From Stratiformator vulcanicus (GTDB lineage: Bacteria > Planctomycetota > Planctomycetia > Planctomycetales > Planctomycetaceae): 64,000 bases of DNA. Made by a program: the position numbers and the translations under genes. Location: assembly GCF_007744515.1 (NCBI RefSeq), contig NZ_CP036268.1:4893113-4957112 (forward strand), given 5' to 3'. Positions 1 through 8,947 of this stretch are shown piece after piece. Under the pieces are notes generated by a model. It made no database searches and was not told the origin of the DNA. It saw only the letters and a program-made list of their open reading frames with translations. Positions within the stretch are counted from its first letter, which is position 1, and each line of letters opens with the position of its first letter.

Positions 1-68
1 AAATCCCGTCGTCGTGACAAGCCCGCGCCGCGAGCAAGGGACTCCACCGAACGATTCTGCAATCGTCC

Positions 69-470
69 TTAAATCGTCAATCGAAGCATCGCAAAGATCG
101 CAGCTACGGCGATGGCGAACACGGCGAAGAGGACCAATGCGGAACGAATATCGCTCTTCTCCCGGCGACCGATCGCAATCATGCCGTCCGTCATCGCCGC
201 GAAGAGCCGATCGCGGTCCGACTCGTCACTCAGGACCCGCACCTCGTAACGGGACCGCTCATCGTCTTTGAGAAAACCCGCAATCGACTGCCATTGCTCG
301 GTCTCCCGGTGTTTCGCCTCGACGGCGAAGCGGAACAACTGAACCCAACCGGGTCGGCTGATCGCCGCCAGTTCCAACTCGGTGACCCGGGCAGACCGGC
401 CGAAATATCCCGATGCGTCGAGCCAATCCCGCAGGTCGCGCTCCGTGACTCGATTGGCGATCAGAGGCAT
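69..470 (-). CDS. Tail-anchored small membrane protein, unknown
   Basis: A 133-residue protein that I do not assign to a family. The first 110 residues are charged and soluble-looking, with many Arg and Glu. One hydrophobic helix (about residues 111-130, rich in Ala, Phe and Ile) ends just before the C-terminus, so a tail-anchored topology with a cytoplasmic N-terminal domain is the simplest reading. It lies 90 bases downstream of msrA on the same strand and may be co-transcribed with it. The function is unknown. The coding call rests on the clear membrane segment and the lack of a competing frame. Confidence 0.6.
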   Translation of the reverse strand: MPLIANRVTERDLRDWLDASGYFGRSARVTELELAAISRPGWVQLFRFAVEAKHRETEQWQSIAGFLKDDERSRYEVRVLSDESDRDRLFAAMTDGMIAIGRREKSDIRSALVLFAVFAIAVAAIFAMLRLTI

Positions 471-560
471 GACGGCTGAAAGGTGAGAGGTTGGTGGTGA
501 GAGGTAAGTGAACGCGGTGCTCGGGTTCTAAGCTGCGTTACATGACGTCTGTCCCGCCCC

Positions 561-1037
561 TTAGATGTGGCAGCCGCTGCGGCCGGTCTTCTCGAAGTAT
601 TGCTGGTGGTAGTCTTCGGCCGGGTAGAACGTCGGAGCCGGTTCGATCAGCGTGACGATCTGTCGTCGGTGCCGACCCGATTCGTTTTGCACCGCCATCG
701 ACGTCCGGGCCGCTTCGAGTTGCCCCTCGTCGTGCCCGAAGATCACCGACCGGTATTGAGAGCCGTAATCGGGTCCCTGCCGATTCAGTTGTGTCGGGTC
801 ATGAATCTTCCAGAAGACGTCCAGCAAATGCTCGTAGCTGGCGATCTCCGGATCGAATTCGACCTCGGTCACTTCGGCGTGGCCGGTGCTGCCGGAGCAG
901 ACCTGCTTATATGTCGGGTTCTCCGACTCCCCACCGGCATAGCCGACGCGTGTCGAGACGACGCCATCCGTTTTGCGGAACGCATCTTCAACCCCCCAGA
1001 AACAGCCCGCGCCAAACGTTGCTTTTTCAGTTGCCAT
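561..1037 (-). CDS. msrA: Peptide-methionine (S)-S-oxide reductase MsrA
   Basis: A 158-residue MsrA, which repairs methionine-S-sulfoxide in proteins at the expense of thioredoxin. The active-site motif GCFWG is at about residues 11-15, with Cys12 as the nucleophile. The family signatures [12 protein letters not shown] and QYRSVIF follow in order. A Cys in the C-terminal GRSGCHI is well placed to be the resolving cysteine. The length is normal for a single-domain MsrA, and no MsrB domain is fused. The gene is divergent from the sulfatase at 1162, with 124 bases between the two starts. Confidence 0.95.
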   Translation of the reverse strand: MATEKATFGAGCFWGVEDAFRKTDGVVSTRVGYAGGESENPTYKQVCSGSTGHAEVTEVEFDPEIASYEHLLDVFWKIHDPTQLNRQGPDYGSQYRSVIFGHDEGQLEAARTSMAVQNESGRHRRQIVTLIEPAPTFYPAEDYHQQYFEKTGRSGCHI

Positions 1038-1161
1038 CGATTTCTCCTCGAAAGTCGTATTCCATCATACGCGCTACCAGGGCGGCGGCGAGTTGCGTCT
1101 TACCATTGTCAGCCCCTAAGCTCTCGATCGACGCTCGCTGACCTAACGGGAAATCAGAACG

Positions 1162-2556
1162 ATGAGAGTTCTCCTGTCTTTCGCCGTGCTTTGCGGCATC
1201 GCGGTGTTCGCTGACGCCGAAGATCAATCGCGGCCCAACTTCCTCTTTCTCCTCAGCGACGACCACCGAGGTGACGTGCTCGGCTGCGCGGGGCATCCGA
1301 TCATCAAGACGCCGAACATCGACCGTCTCGCCGCCGAGGGCGTCCGATTCGAGAACGCGTATGTCACGACCTCGATCTGCGCCGCGAGCCGGGCGTCGAT
1401 TTTGACCGGGCTCGTTGAGCGGACGCACCAGTTTACGTTCGGCACCCCGCCGCTGCACTGGAGCTACTGCGCGATCAGTTATCCGAGGCTGCTGCACGGG
1501 GCCGGTTACTACACGGGATTCGTCGGGAAGATCGGCATTCATTACGACGCTTCCATGCAGAGCAAGATGTTTGATTTCTACCGTCCGATGGGTCGGAACC
1601 CGTATTGGAAAGTGCGGCCCGACGGCACCCGCCGACACCTGACCGACCTGACCGCCGATATCGCGATCAAATTCTTGAAGAAACAGTCTGCTGATCAGCC
1701 ATTTTGCCTCTCCGTCAGTTTCAACGCCGCGCACGCGGAAGACTCCGACAAGAAAGACCATTATCCGTGGCCGCCCTCGTCGAATGATCTCTACACCGAC
1801 GTCACCTTCCCCGAACCGGAACTTTCCGACCCTGAGATTTTTGAAGCACACCCCGAGTTCCTTAAGGAATCAATGAACCGCGACCGCTACTTCTGGCGGT
1901 GGGATACACCCGAGAAGTTTCAGAAGAATATGCGTGGCTATTTCCGAATGCTCAGCGGGATGGATCACGCCATCGGCCGGATGCTGGACGAACTTGAAAC
2001 GCTCGGCATGGATGACAACACAGTTGTCATCTTTCTGGGCGATAACGGTTACTACATGGGCTCGCGGGGGTTCGCCGGAAAGTGGTCTCACTATGAACAA
2101 TCGCTCTCGGTGCCGCTCGTCATCCGCGATGCGCGGCAGCCGGATGATGCCAAGGGCAAAGTCGCGTCACAAATCGCATTGAATATCGATATCGCCCCGA
2201 CGATCGTCGACCTCGCCGGACTCCCGATTCCTGAGCGGTATCAGGGAATGAGCCTCGCGCCGATTATTAAGAACGCCGATTTGTCCGAATGGCGTCACGA
2301 GTTCTTCTGTGAGCACCTAATGGACAATAAGCGGATTCCCAAGTGGGCGGGTGTGCGGGATGGACGATATAAATATGCCCGCTATTTCGAGCAGGACCCG
2401 CCCTATGAATTTCTGCACGACTTGAAAGACGATCCCGACGAACTCGTCAATCTTGCCGGCGATCCGGCAACTGATGACATTCTGATGCGAATGCGGACGA
2501 AGACCGACAACCTGCGATCGCAATTTAAATCGGACCGAACCAAGGGTTCTCAATAA
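1162..2556 (+). CDS. Secreted sulfatase, CxAxR active site
   Basis: A 464-residue type I sulfatase that should hydrolyse sulfate esters, probably on polysaccharides. An N-terminal signal peptide (about residues 1-19, ending near ADAED) points to export. The metal-binding start of the fold is seen as LLSDDHRGD. The formylglycine site reads C73-A-A-S-R77, so the usual Pro is Ala; the CxAxR form is an accepted variant. The second metal site is seen in VIFLGDNGYYMG. The C-terminal end, EFLHDLKDDPDELVNLA, is typical of the family. It is the first of four sulfatases in the window. Its substrate cannot be told from sequence. Confidence 0.93.
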   Translation: MRVLLSFAVLCGIAVFADAEDQSRPNFLFLLSDDHRGDVLGCAGHPIIKTPNIDRLAAEGVRFENAYVTTSICAASRASILTGLVERTHQFTFGTPPLHWSYCAISYPRLLHGAGYYTGFVGKIGIHYDASMQSKMFDFYRPMGRNPYWKVRPDGTRRHLTDLTADIAIKFLKKQSADQPFCLSVSFNAAHAEDSDKKDHYPWPPSSNDLYTDVTFPEPELSDPEIFEAHPEFLKESMNRDRYFWRWDTPEKFQKNMRGYFRMLSGMDHAIGRMLDELETLGMDDNTVVIFLGDNGYYMGSRGFAGKWSHYEQSLSVPLVIRDARQPDDAKGKVASQIALNIDIAPTIVDLAGLPIPERYQGMSLAPIIKNADLSEWRHEFFCEHLMDNKRIPKWAGVRDGRYKYARYFEQDPPYEFLHDLKDDPDELVNLAGDPATDDILMRMRTKTDNLRSQFKSDRTKGSQ

Positions 2557-2680
2557 GAGATTCCCCATTCGCCGGACTGCCGAGATATTCCTTGTTTTTC
2601 ATGGCCGTCAGCTTTCGCGGGGCCGACCGGCCGTCTTTCGTTAGACGTTATTTCACGAATATATTAGACCGATATTTTCA

Positions 2681-2695
2681 GGGGCGTCACGCCCC
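2681..2695 (+). promoter_or_regulatory. GC-rich hairpin in the pckA leader
   Basis: A short perfect inverted repeat (GGGGCGT, CACGCCCC region) lies 14 bases before the GTG start of pckA and after an AT-rich stretch that could hold the promoter. It would form a stem close to the ribosome-binding region. It may also be a relic of the GC-rich palindromes common in this genome. A regulatory role is inference. Confidence 0.3.
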
Positions 2696-2709
2696 GGGAG
2701 TCAGCCGAC

Positions 2710-4296
2710 GTGTTCCCCCTCGACCTCGATAAATATGACCTGCAGGTCCACGACATCCGTCGGAACCTCGCCCCGGCCCAGCTCTACGTGGAAGCTCTGC
2801 GTGAAGATTCCAAGTGCAACATCGGAGACTCCGGAGCATTGATCGCTTACTCCGGCGAAAAGACCGGGCGGTCTCCCAAAGACAAACGCATCGTTCGCCA
2901 CGCGAATTCCGAGGAAGACATTTGGTGGGGCACGGTCAACATTCCGATCGACCAGCACATTTTTGATACGAACCTGGAACGAGCAAAAGACTTTCTTAAC
3001 ACGAAAGAAAAGCTGTATGTCATTGATGCGTTCGCCGGCTGGGACCCCGCAACGCGAATTAAGATTCGCGTGATCTGTTCGCGACCTTACCACGCGTTGT
3101 TCATGCACACGATGCTCATTCGGCCGACGCCTGATGAGTTGGAAACATTCGGCGAGCCCGATGCTGTCATTTTCAATGCCGGGGAGTTTCCCGCCAACCG
3201 GCAGACGACGGGGATGACATCAAAAACGAGCGTTGACCTCAATTTTGAGACCTGTGAGTTCGTCATCCTCGGAACCGAATACGCGGGGGAAATGAAGAAA
3301 GGTGTCTTCACACTCGTCAATTATTTGATGCCGAAGCGGGGTATCCTGTCGATGCACTGCTCTGCGACGGCAGACAGAGAGACCGGTCGGTCGTCGGTGC
3401 TGTTCGGCCTTTCGGGGACCGGCAAGACGACTTTATCGGCCGACCCTGACCGGCTGCTCGTCGGCGATGATGAGCACTGCTGGTCGGACGACGGAATCTT
3501 TAATATCGAAGGCGGGTGCTACGCCAAAGCCATCGACCTGACGCCGTCTTCGGAGCCCGACATTTTCCAGGCGTTGCGCTTCGGCGCCGTGCTGGAAAAC
3601 GTGGTCTATGACGCGGAGACGCACCACGTCGATTTTCACGACACCACGCTCACACAGAACACCCGTGGCGCGTATCCGATCGAGTTCATTAAGAACGCGA
3701 AGATTCCCTGCGTCGCCGGACACCCGACTGATGTGATCTTCTTAACGTGTGACGCCTTCGGCGTACTCCCACCGGTTAGCAAGCTGACGCCGGAACAGGC
3801 GATGTATCACTTTATTAGCGGTTACACCGCCAAGGTAGCCGGCACTGAGATGGGCGTGACCGAACCGCAGGCGACGTTCTCGCCCTGCTTCGGTGGGCCT
3901 TTCCTGGTGTGGAGTCCGATGAAATATGCCGAACTGCTCGCCGAGAAACTTCGCAAACACGGCACGAATGTGTGGCTGGTCAACACCGGCTGGAGCGGTG
4001 GCGCTTACGGCGAGGGTTCGCGAATGAAACTCAAGCTGACGCGAGCGATCGTCGACGCGATTCACAGGGGCAAACTCGTCGATGCACCAACCGAAGCCGA
4101 CCCGGTCTTCGGGTTTCACGTGGTCACCGAATGTGAGGGCGTCCCTCCGGAAGCCCTTGTTCCGAAGAAGTCCTGGAGCGACCCCGTAAAGTTTGACGAG
4201 TCGGCGAGAAAACTTGCCGGTCTGTTCGCTAAGAACTTCGAGCAGTACGCGCCGCTGTGTACTGACGAGGTCAAAGCCGCGGGGCCGCGAATTTAG
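2710..4296 (+). CDS. pckA: Phosphoenolpyruvate carboxykinase (ATP)
   Basis: A 528-residue ATP-dependent PEPCK, converting oxaloacetate plus ATP to PEP, CO2 and ADP as the entry step to gluconeogenesis. The protein begins FPLDLDKYDL, as ATP-type enzymes do. It has GEKTGRSPKDKR early on. The kinase-type Walker A loop GLSGTGKTTLSADP is at about residues 233-246, followed by LVGDDEHCWSDDGIFNIEGG with its metal-binding Asp and the PEPCK-specific segment. The NTGWSGGAYGEGSRMKL motif is present near residues 425-441. The length is normal. The start is GTG, supported by the family N-terminus. It is convergent with the cysteine-rich gene at 4371. Confidence 0.96.
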   Translation: MFPLDLDKYDLQVHDIRRNLAPAQLYVEALREDSKCNIGDSGALIAYSGEKTGRSPKDKRIVRHANSEEDIWWGTVNIPIDQHIFDTNLERAKDFLNTKEKLYVIDAFAGWDPATRIKIRVICSRPYHALFMHTMLIRPTPDELETFGEPDAVIFNAGEFPANRQTTGMTSKTSVDLNFETCEFVILGTEYAGEMKKGVFTLVNYLMPKRGILSMHCSATADRETGRSSVLFGLSGTGKTTLSADPDRLLVGDDEHCWSDDGIFNIEGGCYAKAIDLTPSSEPDIFQALRFGAVLENVVYDAETHHVDFHDTTLTQNTRGAYPIEFIKNAKIPCVAGHPTDVIFLTCDAFGVLPPVSKLTPEQAMYHFISGYTAKVAGTEMGVTEPQATFSPCFGGPFLVWSPMKYAELLAEKLRKHGTNVWLVNTGWSGGAYGEGSRMKLKLTRAIVDAIHRGKLVDAPTEADPVFGFHVVTECEGVPPEALVPKKSWSDPVKFDESARKLAGLFAKNFEQYAPLCTDEVKAAGPRI

Positions 4297-4307
4297 AAAC
4301 AAAAATG

Positions 4308-4339
4308 AAGGCCGACCGACGAAAACGTCGGCCGACCTT
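4308..4339. terminator. Likely bidirectional terminator after pckA
   Basis: The inverted repeat GGCCGACCGACG, AAAA, CGTCGGCCGACC lies 12 bases after the pckA stop and ahead of the convergent cysteine-rich gene. Stem pairing is good but not perfect and there is no long T-run. Its place between convergent genes supports a terminator on both strands. Confidence 0.55.
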
Positions 4340-4370
4340 ACTTCAGTTAATGACGACGATCGCCGTCAGA

Positions 4371-4568
4371 CTACTTATTGCAGCCGTCCGCACAGCAACC
4401 GGTTCCGCAGACGCACACGCCCGTTTCCGGGCAATCGCACTCACCGGTGCAATTGCAGACTTCACAGGGACAGGCCGGTCCTGCCGAACTGGTGAGGCCA
4501 GCGAAACCGAACCCCATCCCGGCGGACAACACTGCGGCCACGACGACAGCACTGATTTTGGTCAACAT
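4371..4568 (-). CDS. Exported cysteine-rich mini-protein, metallothionein-like
   Basis: A 65-residue protein with a clear signal peptide (residues 1-30, Lys4 then a run of Ala, Val and Gly). The mature part of about 35 residues carries eleven cysteines, in CPC, CNC, CDC, CVC and CC arrangements. This density suits metal binding like a metallothionein, or a disulfide knot, but outside the cytoplasm. I know of no exact family. The first segment has no obvious lipobox. It lies about 100 bases downstream of another exported cysteine-rich protein on the same strand, so the two may form a unit for metal handling. The function is inferred from composition only. Confidence 0.7.
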   Translation of the reverse strand: MLTKISAVVVAAVLSAGMGFGFAGLTSSAGPACPCEVCNCTGECDCPETGVCVCGTGCCADGCNK

Positions 4569-4676
4569 GAAATTACTCCTGGGTATTGATAGTAGGCTCG
4601 TCGCCGCACGGGGCGACGAGTGAAATTGAAGGACAGTTTTCTCTCAGCCCGTTGCGGGGGCATGGAGCAAGTCGCA

Positions 4677-5195
4677 TCAATTCCGCCAGGAGCAATGCTT
4701 CGTTCGGACTTCTCGGCCCGAAAGAGACGGCGTGTCGAGTTGATCCCGCGTCACCGCGATTGTGCAGTGAGCGGCCGGCCGAACGGTCGGTCGGCTCAGA
4801 CTCGCGACCGACACCAATTCCGACTTCGGCTGCTCGGGAATCGCCTCATTCTGAATTTCTTGACAGCACTGGCACCCGCCCAATCCGAGTGCGCACCGGC
4901 TCGGCCCTTTGCTCTGAGCGCTTGTCGGCTCATCCGCATCATCAGATCCATTGGGCTGAAGATCAGGGCGGCGACAGCACGAGGCAGTCGGCGATTTATC
5001 TGCTTCTTTAGCCGGTCCCGCACAGCAGGGCGAAACAACCGGCTCGGCGGAAGCGCAGCTCTTCGCAACATCGCTGCAGCAACAGTTCCCCCTCAGCTTC
5101 AACGACCCGGCCACCGGCGCGGAAAATAGCGCCAGCGCGGCCGCACAAAGGACGACCTTCCGACCGATGTCGTTAAGGTGAAATGACCAACTCAT
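4677..5195 (-). CDS. Exported cysteine-rich protein, unknown
   Basis: A 172-residue protein with a signal-like N-terminal helix (about residues 14-30, VVLCAAALALFSAPVAG). About fourteen cysteines follow, grouped as CCC, CC, CC and CQCC in the first 115 residues, with a low-complexity Asp/Glu/Ser/Pro linker. Grouped cysteines suggest metal binding or disulfides in the periplasm. I cannot place it in a family. It precedes the smaller cysteine-rich gene at 4371 on the same strand. Overlapping plus-strand frames are open here as well, so the coding call is not certain, but the signal peptide and cysteine pattern favour this frame. Confidence 0.6.
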   Translation of the reverse strand: MSWSFHLNDIGRKVVLCAAALALFSAPVAGSLKLRGNCCCSDVAKSCASAEPVVSPCCAGPAKEADKSPTASCCRRPDLQPNGSDDADEPTSAQSKGPSRCALGLGGCQCCQEIQNEAIPEQPKSELVSVASLSRPTVRPAAHCTIAVTRDQLDTPSLSGREVRTKHCSWRN

Positions 5196-5253
5196 AACGA
5201 AAGACTATGCGATCAGCGATGAGTTGAAAAGTGGATTTCGCCTGAACGGTGGC

Positions 5254-5682
5254 TTAGCCGCTAAACGCCACGTAAATGTGTTTAGCGAAAATCGCAGCGG
5301 CGGTAATCACCGCAGCCGCCCCGGCGGTCATGACCAGGGCCATCGCCAGTCGGGTCATCCGCCGATGGGAATCGGCGGGTAGATCTTCATGGACGGAAGC
5401 AAATTCCAAGACCACTTGGTGAACCAACTCGGCGGCAATGATCGCGGCAAAGGCAAATACAAGCACGCACCATTCGATCGCCGTGAGCCCGAACGCCAGC
5501 GCGCCGGCAGCAACCAGGGCGCCGCTGAAGAAATGGACGAAGAAGATGCTGTCGCGGCGAAAGGCCTGCGTCATCCCTCGCTCGGCTTCAGCCAGCCGAT
5601 GACGCCACCCCGCGCGGCGACGGACGGTCCGTCGTTCGCCGTCGGGTGCGTCACGTCGAATTTTTCGATCCACGACTTGCAT
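5254..5682 (-). CDS. DgkA-like diacylglycerol kinase family membrane protein
   Basis: A 142-residue protein laid out like prokaryotic diacylglycerol/undecaprenol kinases. A basic N-terminal amphipathic segment (FRRDSIFFVHF) is followed by three membrane helices at about residues 47-65, 68-88 and 112-135. DgkA enzymes phosphorylate lipid alcohols in the inner membrane. The signature region here reads AELVHQVVLEF. In active enzymes it is AExxNTAIExxxD, so the conserved Asn is His and the following Asp is missing, and activity is doubtful. It starts 53 bases after the LptD-like gene and closes an envelope cluster. Confidence 0.7.
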   Translation of the reverse strand: MQVVDRKIRRDAPDGERRTVRRRAGWRHRLAEAERGMTQAFRRDSIFFVHFFSGALVAAGALAFGLTAIEWCVLVFAFAAIIAAELVHQVVLEFASVHEDLPADSHRRMTRLAMALVMTAGAAAVITAAAIFAKHIYVAFSG

Positions 5683-5735
5683 GGCATTTCGCCTCCGTGC
5701 TGCAAACAGCTTGCCGATTGATATCAGTAAGAGTG

Positions 5736-8700
5736 CTAACGCCCCAGCCCAAATAGTCCGGCCAGGCCGGGATTGGCCGCACGCGGTCCGAATCTCGGCT
5801 CGATCATGAAACCGCCCCCGACATTGTTGGTTGCGACATCATTTTGGAACGTGAAGTGATAAAGGAAATCGGCACCAACTCGGGTCAGTTGTGCGACCTG
5901 AGCGCGATTTTCAGGATTTTGGATGTCGACAATAAAGCTGGCATTCGTCAGCCACTTCGGACTCAGTTCGTACTGGTAGCTCAGAATGAGCATATTGAGC
6001 GGATCACCTCCCGCGTCAATGTGCTGGAAGTATGAGGTGAATGTGCCCCGCCGACCGCGTGAGAGTTCGAATCCGGCGGCGTAGGTTTTTGACGCGTTTT
6101 CAAAGAACTCAGTCGTTCCATTGGCGAACAACGTGGTTCGGTCTCCGACGTGCCAACGGTAGTCGAAGCCGACGAGGCCGAGTTCTTCGCCAAAGTTGTC
6201 TCGCATGGCATCGGGGAACAGCGACGCTTCCAGATCGAGCGTCATCCAATCCTGAATTCTCAGGTTGCCGGGCGGACCCCGTTTGGTTTGGAGGCGCTGC
6301 CTCAGTGCCAGTCGGATCACTTCCTGATCTTCGACCAGTTCGTAAACGGGACTGGTGACCGGCAGGCCGACCCCGGTTCGAATGCCGTACAAACGAGGAT
6401 CAAACTGATCCGGCCGTCGACCGAAGTTCATTCGAGTGATTTCCTGAGCGTCATCGTCCAGATCGTTGTACTGCGCGATTTCTCCCAGCGGCTGCGTCGT
6501 ATCGGTGTAGCGGTATTCCGCTTCAAGCCGCGCTTTGTGCATCAGGCCGTTCACGTTGAAGAGTCGGCTGTGCACATTCCGGTACAATTTTTTGGCCTGA
6601 ATACTGGCTCGAAGTCCGGGTGAAATCGTAAAGCGGGTGATGTCGTCGCCGGTGAGACCCTGCTGCTGGAACAGTGCGTCCCCCATTACGAACGGAACGA
6701 CGTTGAGCGCGCCGAAGGACAACGGAGCGGCCAATTCGTGACGCGTCATAAACACGCCGCCTTCGACGTCGGAAAGATAAGGGAGCGGCGTGAAACTGTT
6801 GGCGTAGCCTGCGCCGTAGACGTTCGGATCGGGCAGGTCCCCGGGATTGATGTCGCCGTAACCCGCCTGTGTGTGCTGAGACCAAGTCAGGCGTCCGTCA
6901 AACAGCGGTTCCGACAGGCCATATGTGTCGAATCGCGGGTACCACCCGGTCGCCGGGTCGAAGTCATTGACCGGCACAAAGCCGAGGCCGCTCCAAGCCC
7001 AGTTTTCGACTGCCTGGGAAAAGTAGAGATAGTTCTCCGTATTTTTGTCGCTGCGAAATTCGGTCTGGTAGTACTGCTCGAGGAAGTTCCGGTCCGACTC
7101 GACTCCGACTTCGAACAGCATCCGAGAATGATCGACTTTGCCGAATCCGTCCGGAAATTGATGCTGATGGCGATAGAGCAGTCGCCCGCGATTCTGCGTC
7201 TCGATCGGAATCGATCCGCGTAAGCCGCCGCCAAGCGTGTCCTCGCCCCCATCGTTGACGTAATAGCCGAGGAAGTTCGTCGTCGAATATCCCGGAATAC
7301 CCAACGGGTCGACTCTTGCTGCCCGGCCGCTGAAGCCGGTCGCCGGACCACGTTTACCGTAATAGTCGGCCAAGACGTTGAGTTCGACGTTCGGCGGACG
7401 CTCCTGCCCGAGTACGGAAAAGACGTCCCACGCCGTTTGCACTCTGGCCCCGAATATCTGATCGAAGCCGACTGACAGCGTTTTGAGAGGAATGCCCGGA
7501 TCGGTAGCCGGGCCGGAGAGCTTGGGCGAATAGAAGATCGGGACGTCATGCACCATGAACTTGTTGTCATAGCTGCGAAACCATGGCGTCTCCGTTGTCG
7601 TTTGGCCGGTGCGCGGATCGACGACGGTGTCCCCCAGTCCCAGCCAAGGCACGTCGTACCGCGGTTCCAGAAAGATTTCTTTTGCCTGCAGGCGGTAGCC
7701 GGGCTTGCCGAACTTGCTCGTTGAGAGCCAGGCGTTTTCCGCTTTGAATCGGCTCTTGGTGATTTGCCGGAGCCTGTCGGCCCGGACGCGAAGTTCCGCC
7801 CCGAGATCGGGCATGAACGTCCGGATCTCCGCGTCGTCAAGTAGGGCCTTCTCTTGGCGAGCGTCGTAGACGGCCTTTTTGGCCCGCATCACACGCCCGC
7901 CCTGACGAATGACGATATTGCCTTCGAGATAGACGGTGAACGGTGTATCTCGGCTTTGAACACTCTCGGCTTGAAATTCCGACCCGCCGCCCGGGGTTCT
8001 CGTCCATATCACGATGCGATCTGCCGACAGGTCAACGAGGTCGGTCTCGCCCAGTTGCACGCCGTCGATGACCAAATTGACGCCGCCGGTCAGCACGATG
8101 ATCTGCTCGGACGGAATCGTCTTGGTCGACTCATAACTCAGAACGTCGTAGGGGACCGCGCTACGCGGAAAAATCCGCACGCGGCGAAGGGCCCCGAGCT
8201 CAGAATTCGGATCAGGCGCCGGAAGTTCGGCGATCGGCATCGGGTCGACCAACGTCACCGCGGCTCGGCCGGGCTCATCGGATGACTGCCCGATCTCCGA
8301 TTTCAACCGAGCCAGCGCACGTTGATAGAGCGGATCTTCGACCGCGACCGATTGTTCAATCGGATTGCGTGAGGCAACGTCCAGTTCCAAGCCGCCGGAA
8401 CCATCGCGGCGAATCAAGCCGGAATTGCCACGGGCCGGGCCGCCCCGCACTCGCGCGTCACCTTCAAGGTAAAGCAGAACCCGCCCGGCGGCGTCTTTCC
8501 AGATGATCGCGCTCTCGCCCGAGGCTGTGAAGTTGCCCTGTTCGATTTTCACCCGCGTTCGCAGCAGCGTGACGTCGAACCCTTCCTCGCGCCATTCCAG
8601 CGCCATGCCTGCCGAGACCGAAATGGGATCGGGATCCGGCGGTGGAGCGGGGGCGGGCGGAACGTCCTCGGCACAGACCGGGAGCGCGGCCATCGCCAAC

Positions 8701-8765
8701 AGGGCGAAAGCGCACGATCGAACGGTCGCGAGGACTACTCGCTGATTGGGGAAATGGCCCAGCAC
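5736..8765 (-). CDS. LptD/OstA-like outer-membrane assembly protein
   Basis: A 1009-residue exported protein. After a signal peptide (about residues 1-33, ending VCAED) comes an OstA-type beta region (about 195-345) with phrases such as VYLEGNIVIRQGGRVMRAKKAVYDA, here split over several strands. The rest (about 370-1000) is rich in aromatic alternating strands typical of the LptD barrel, which inserts lipopolysaccharide into the outer membrane. Apart from two Cys in the signal peptide the protein has none, so it cannot form the inter-domain disulfides that Escherichia coli LptD needs. It lies between a glycosyltransferase-39-like gene and a DgkA-like gene on the same strand, in keeping with a role in envelope lipids. 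Confidence 0.8.
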   Translation of the reverse strand: MLGHFPNQRVVLATVRSCAFALLAMAALPVCAEDVPPAPAPPPDPDPISVSAGMALEWREEGFDVTLLRTRVKIEQGNFTASGESAIIWKDAAGRVLLYLEGDARVRGGPARGNSGLIRRDGSGGLELDVASRNPIEQSVAVEDPLYQRALARLKSEIGQSSDEPGRAAVTLVDPMPIAELPAPDPNSELGALRRVRIFPRSAVPYDVLSYESTKTIPSEQIIVLTGGVNLVIDGVQLGETDLVDLSADRIVIWTRTPGGGSEFQAESVQSRDTPFTVYLEGNIVIRQGGRVMRAKKAVYDARQEKALLDDAEIRTFMPDLGAELRVRADRLRQITKSRFKAENAWLSTSKFGKPGYRLQAKEIFLEPRYDVPWLGLGDTVVDPRTGQTTTETPWFRSYDNKFMVHDVPIFYSPKLSGPATDPGIPLKTLSVGFDQIFGARVQTAWDVFSVLGQERPPNVELNVLADYYGKRGPATGFSGRAARVDPLGIPGYSTTNFLGYYVNDGGEDTLGGGLRGSIPIETQNRGRLLYRHQHQFPDGFGKVDHSRMLFEVGVESDRNFLEQYYQTEFRSDKNTENYLYFSQAVENWAWSGLGFVPVNDFDPATGWYPRFDTYGLSEPLFDGRLTWSQHTQAGYGDINPGDLPDPNVYGAGYANSFTPLPYLSDVEGGVFMTRHELAAPLSFGALNVVPFVMGDALFQQQGLTGDDITRFTISPGLRASIQAKKLYRNVHSRLFNVNGLMHKARLEAEYRYTDTTQPLGEIAQYNDLDDDAQEITRMNFGRRPDQFDPRLYGIRTGVGLPVTSPVYELVEDQEVIRLALRQRLQTKRGPPGNLRIQDWMTLDLEASLFPDAMRDNFGEELGLVGFDYRWHVGDRTTLFANGTTEFFENASKTYAAGFELSRGRRGTFTSYFQHIDAGGDPLNMLILSYQYELSPKWLTNASFIVDIQNPENRAQVAQLTRVGADFLYHFTFQNDVATNNVGGGFMIEPRFGPRAANPGLAGLFGLGR

Positions 8766-8947
8766 GGATTCTCCCGGAATCCTTCCGGAGCGGCGTCAGA
8801 CATCGAAGGTGATCAGCGTGGAGCGGACATCCTGTCCGCGGGTGGAGCCGCCGAATGGAATTCCGGCGACGGAGGTGTTCGGCGCGGAGTTTAGGTCCGG
8901 CGGCAAGTCGCTGTCAATACGGGGCTTACGACAATTTATCGACGTAA
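8766..8947. other. Intergenic gap in the envelope cluster
   Basis: No gene is seen in these 182 bases between the GT39-like gene and the LptD-like gene. A small hairpin with CGGACA and TGTCCG arms sits near 8822-8840, followed by GGTGGAGCCGCC. It looks like a worn relic of the palindromic repeats found elsewhere in the window. Confidence 0.35.

Noticed and set aside
1027-1851. 274-codon minus-strand frame inside the sulfatase
   Set aside because: It is a shadow frame: Arg/Val-rich with no motif, and it overlaps the msrA start.
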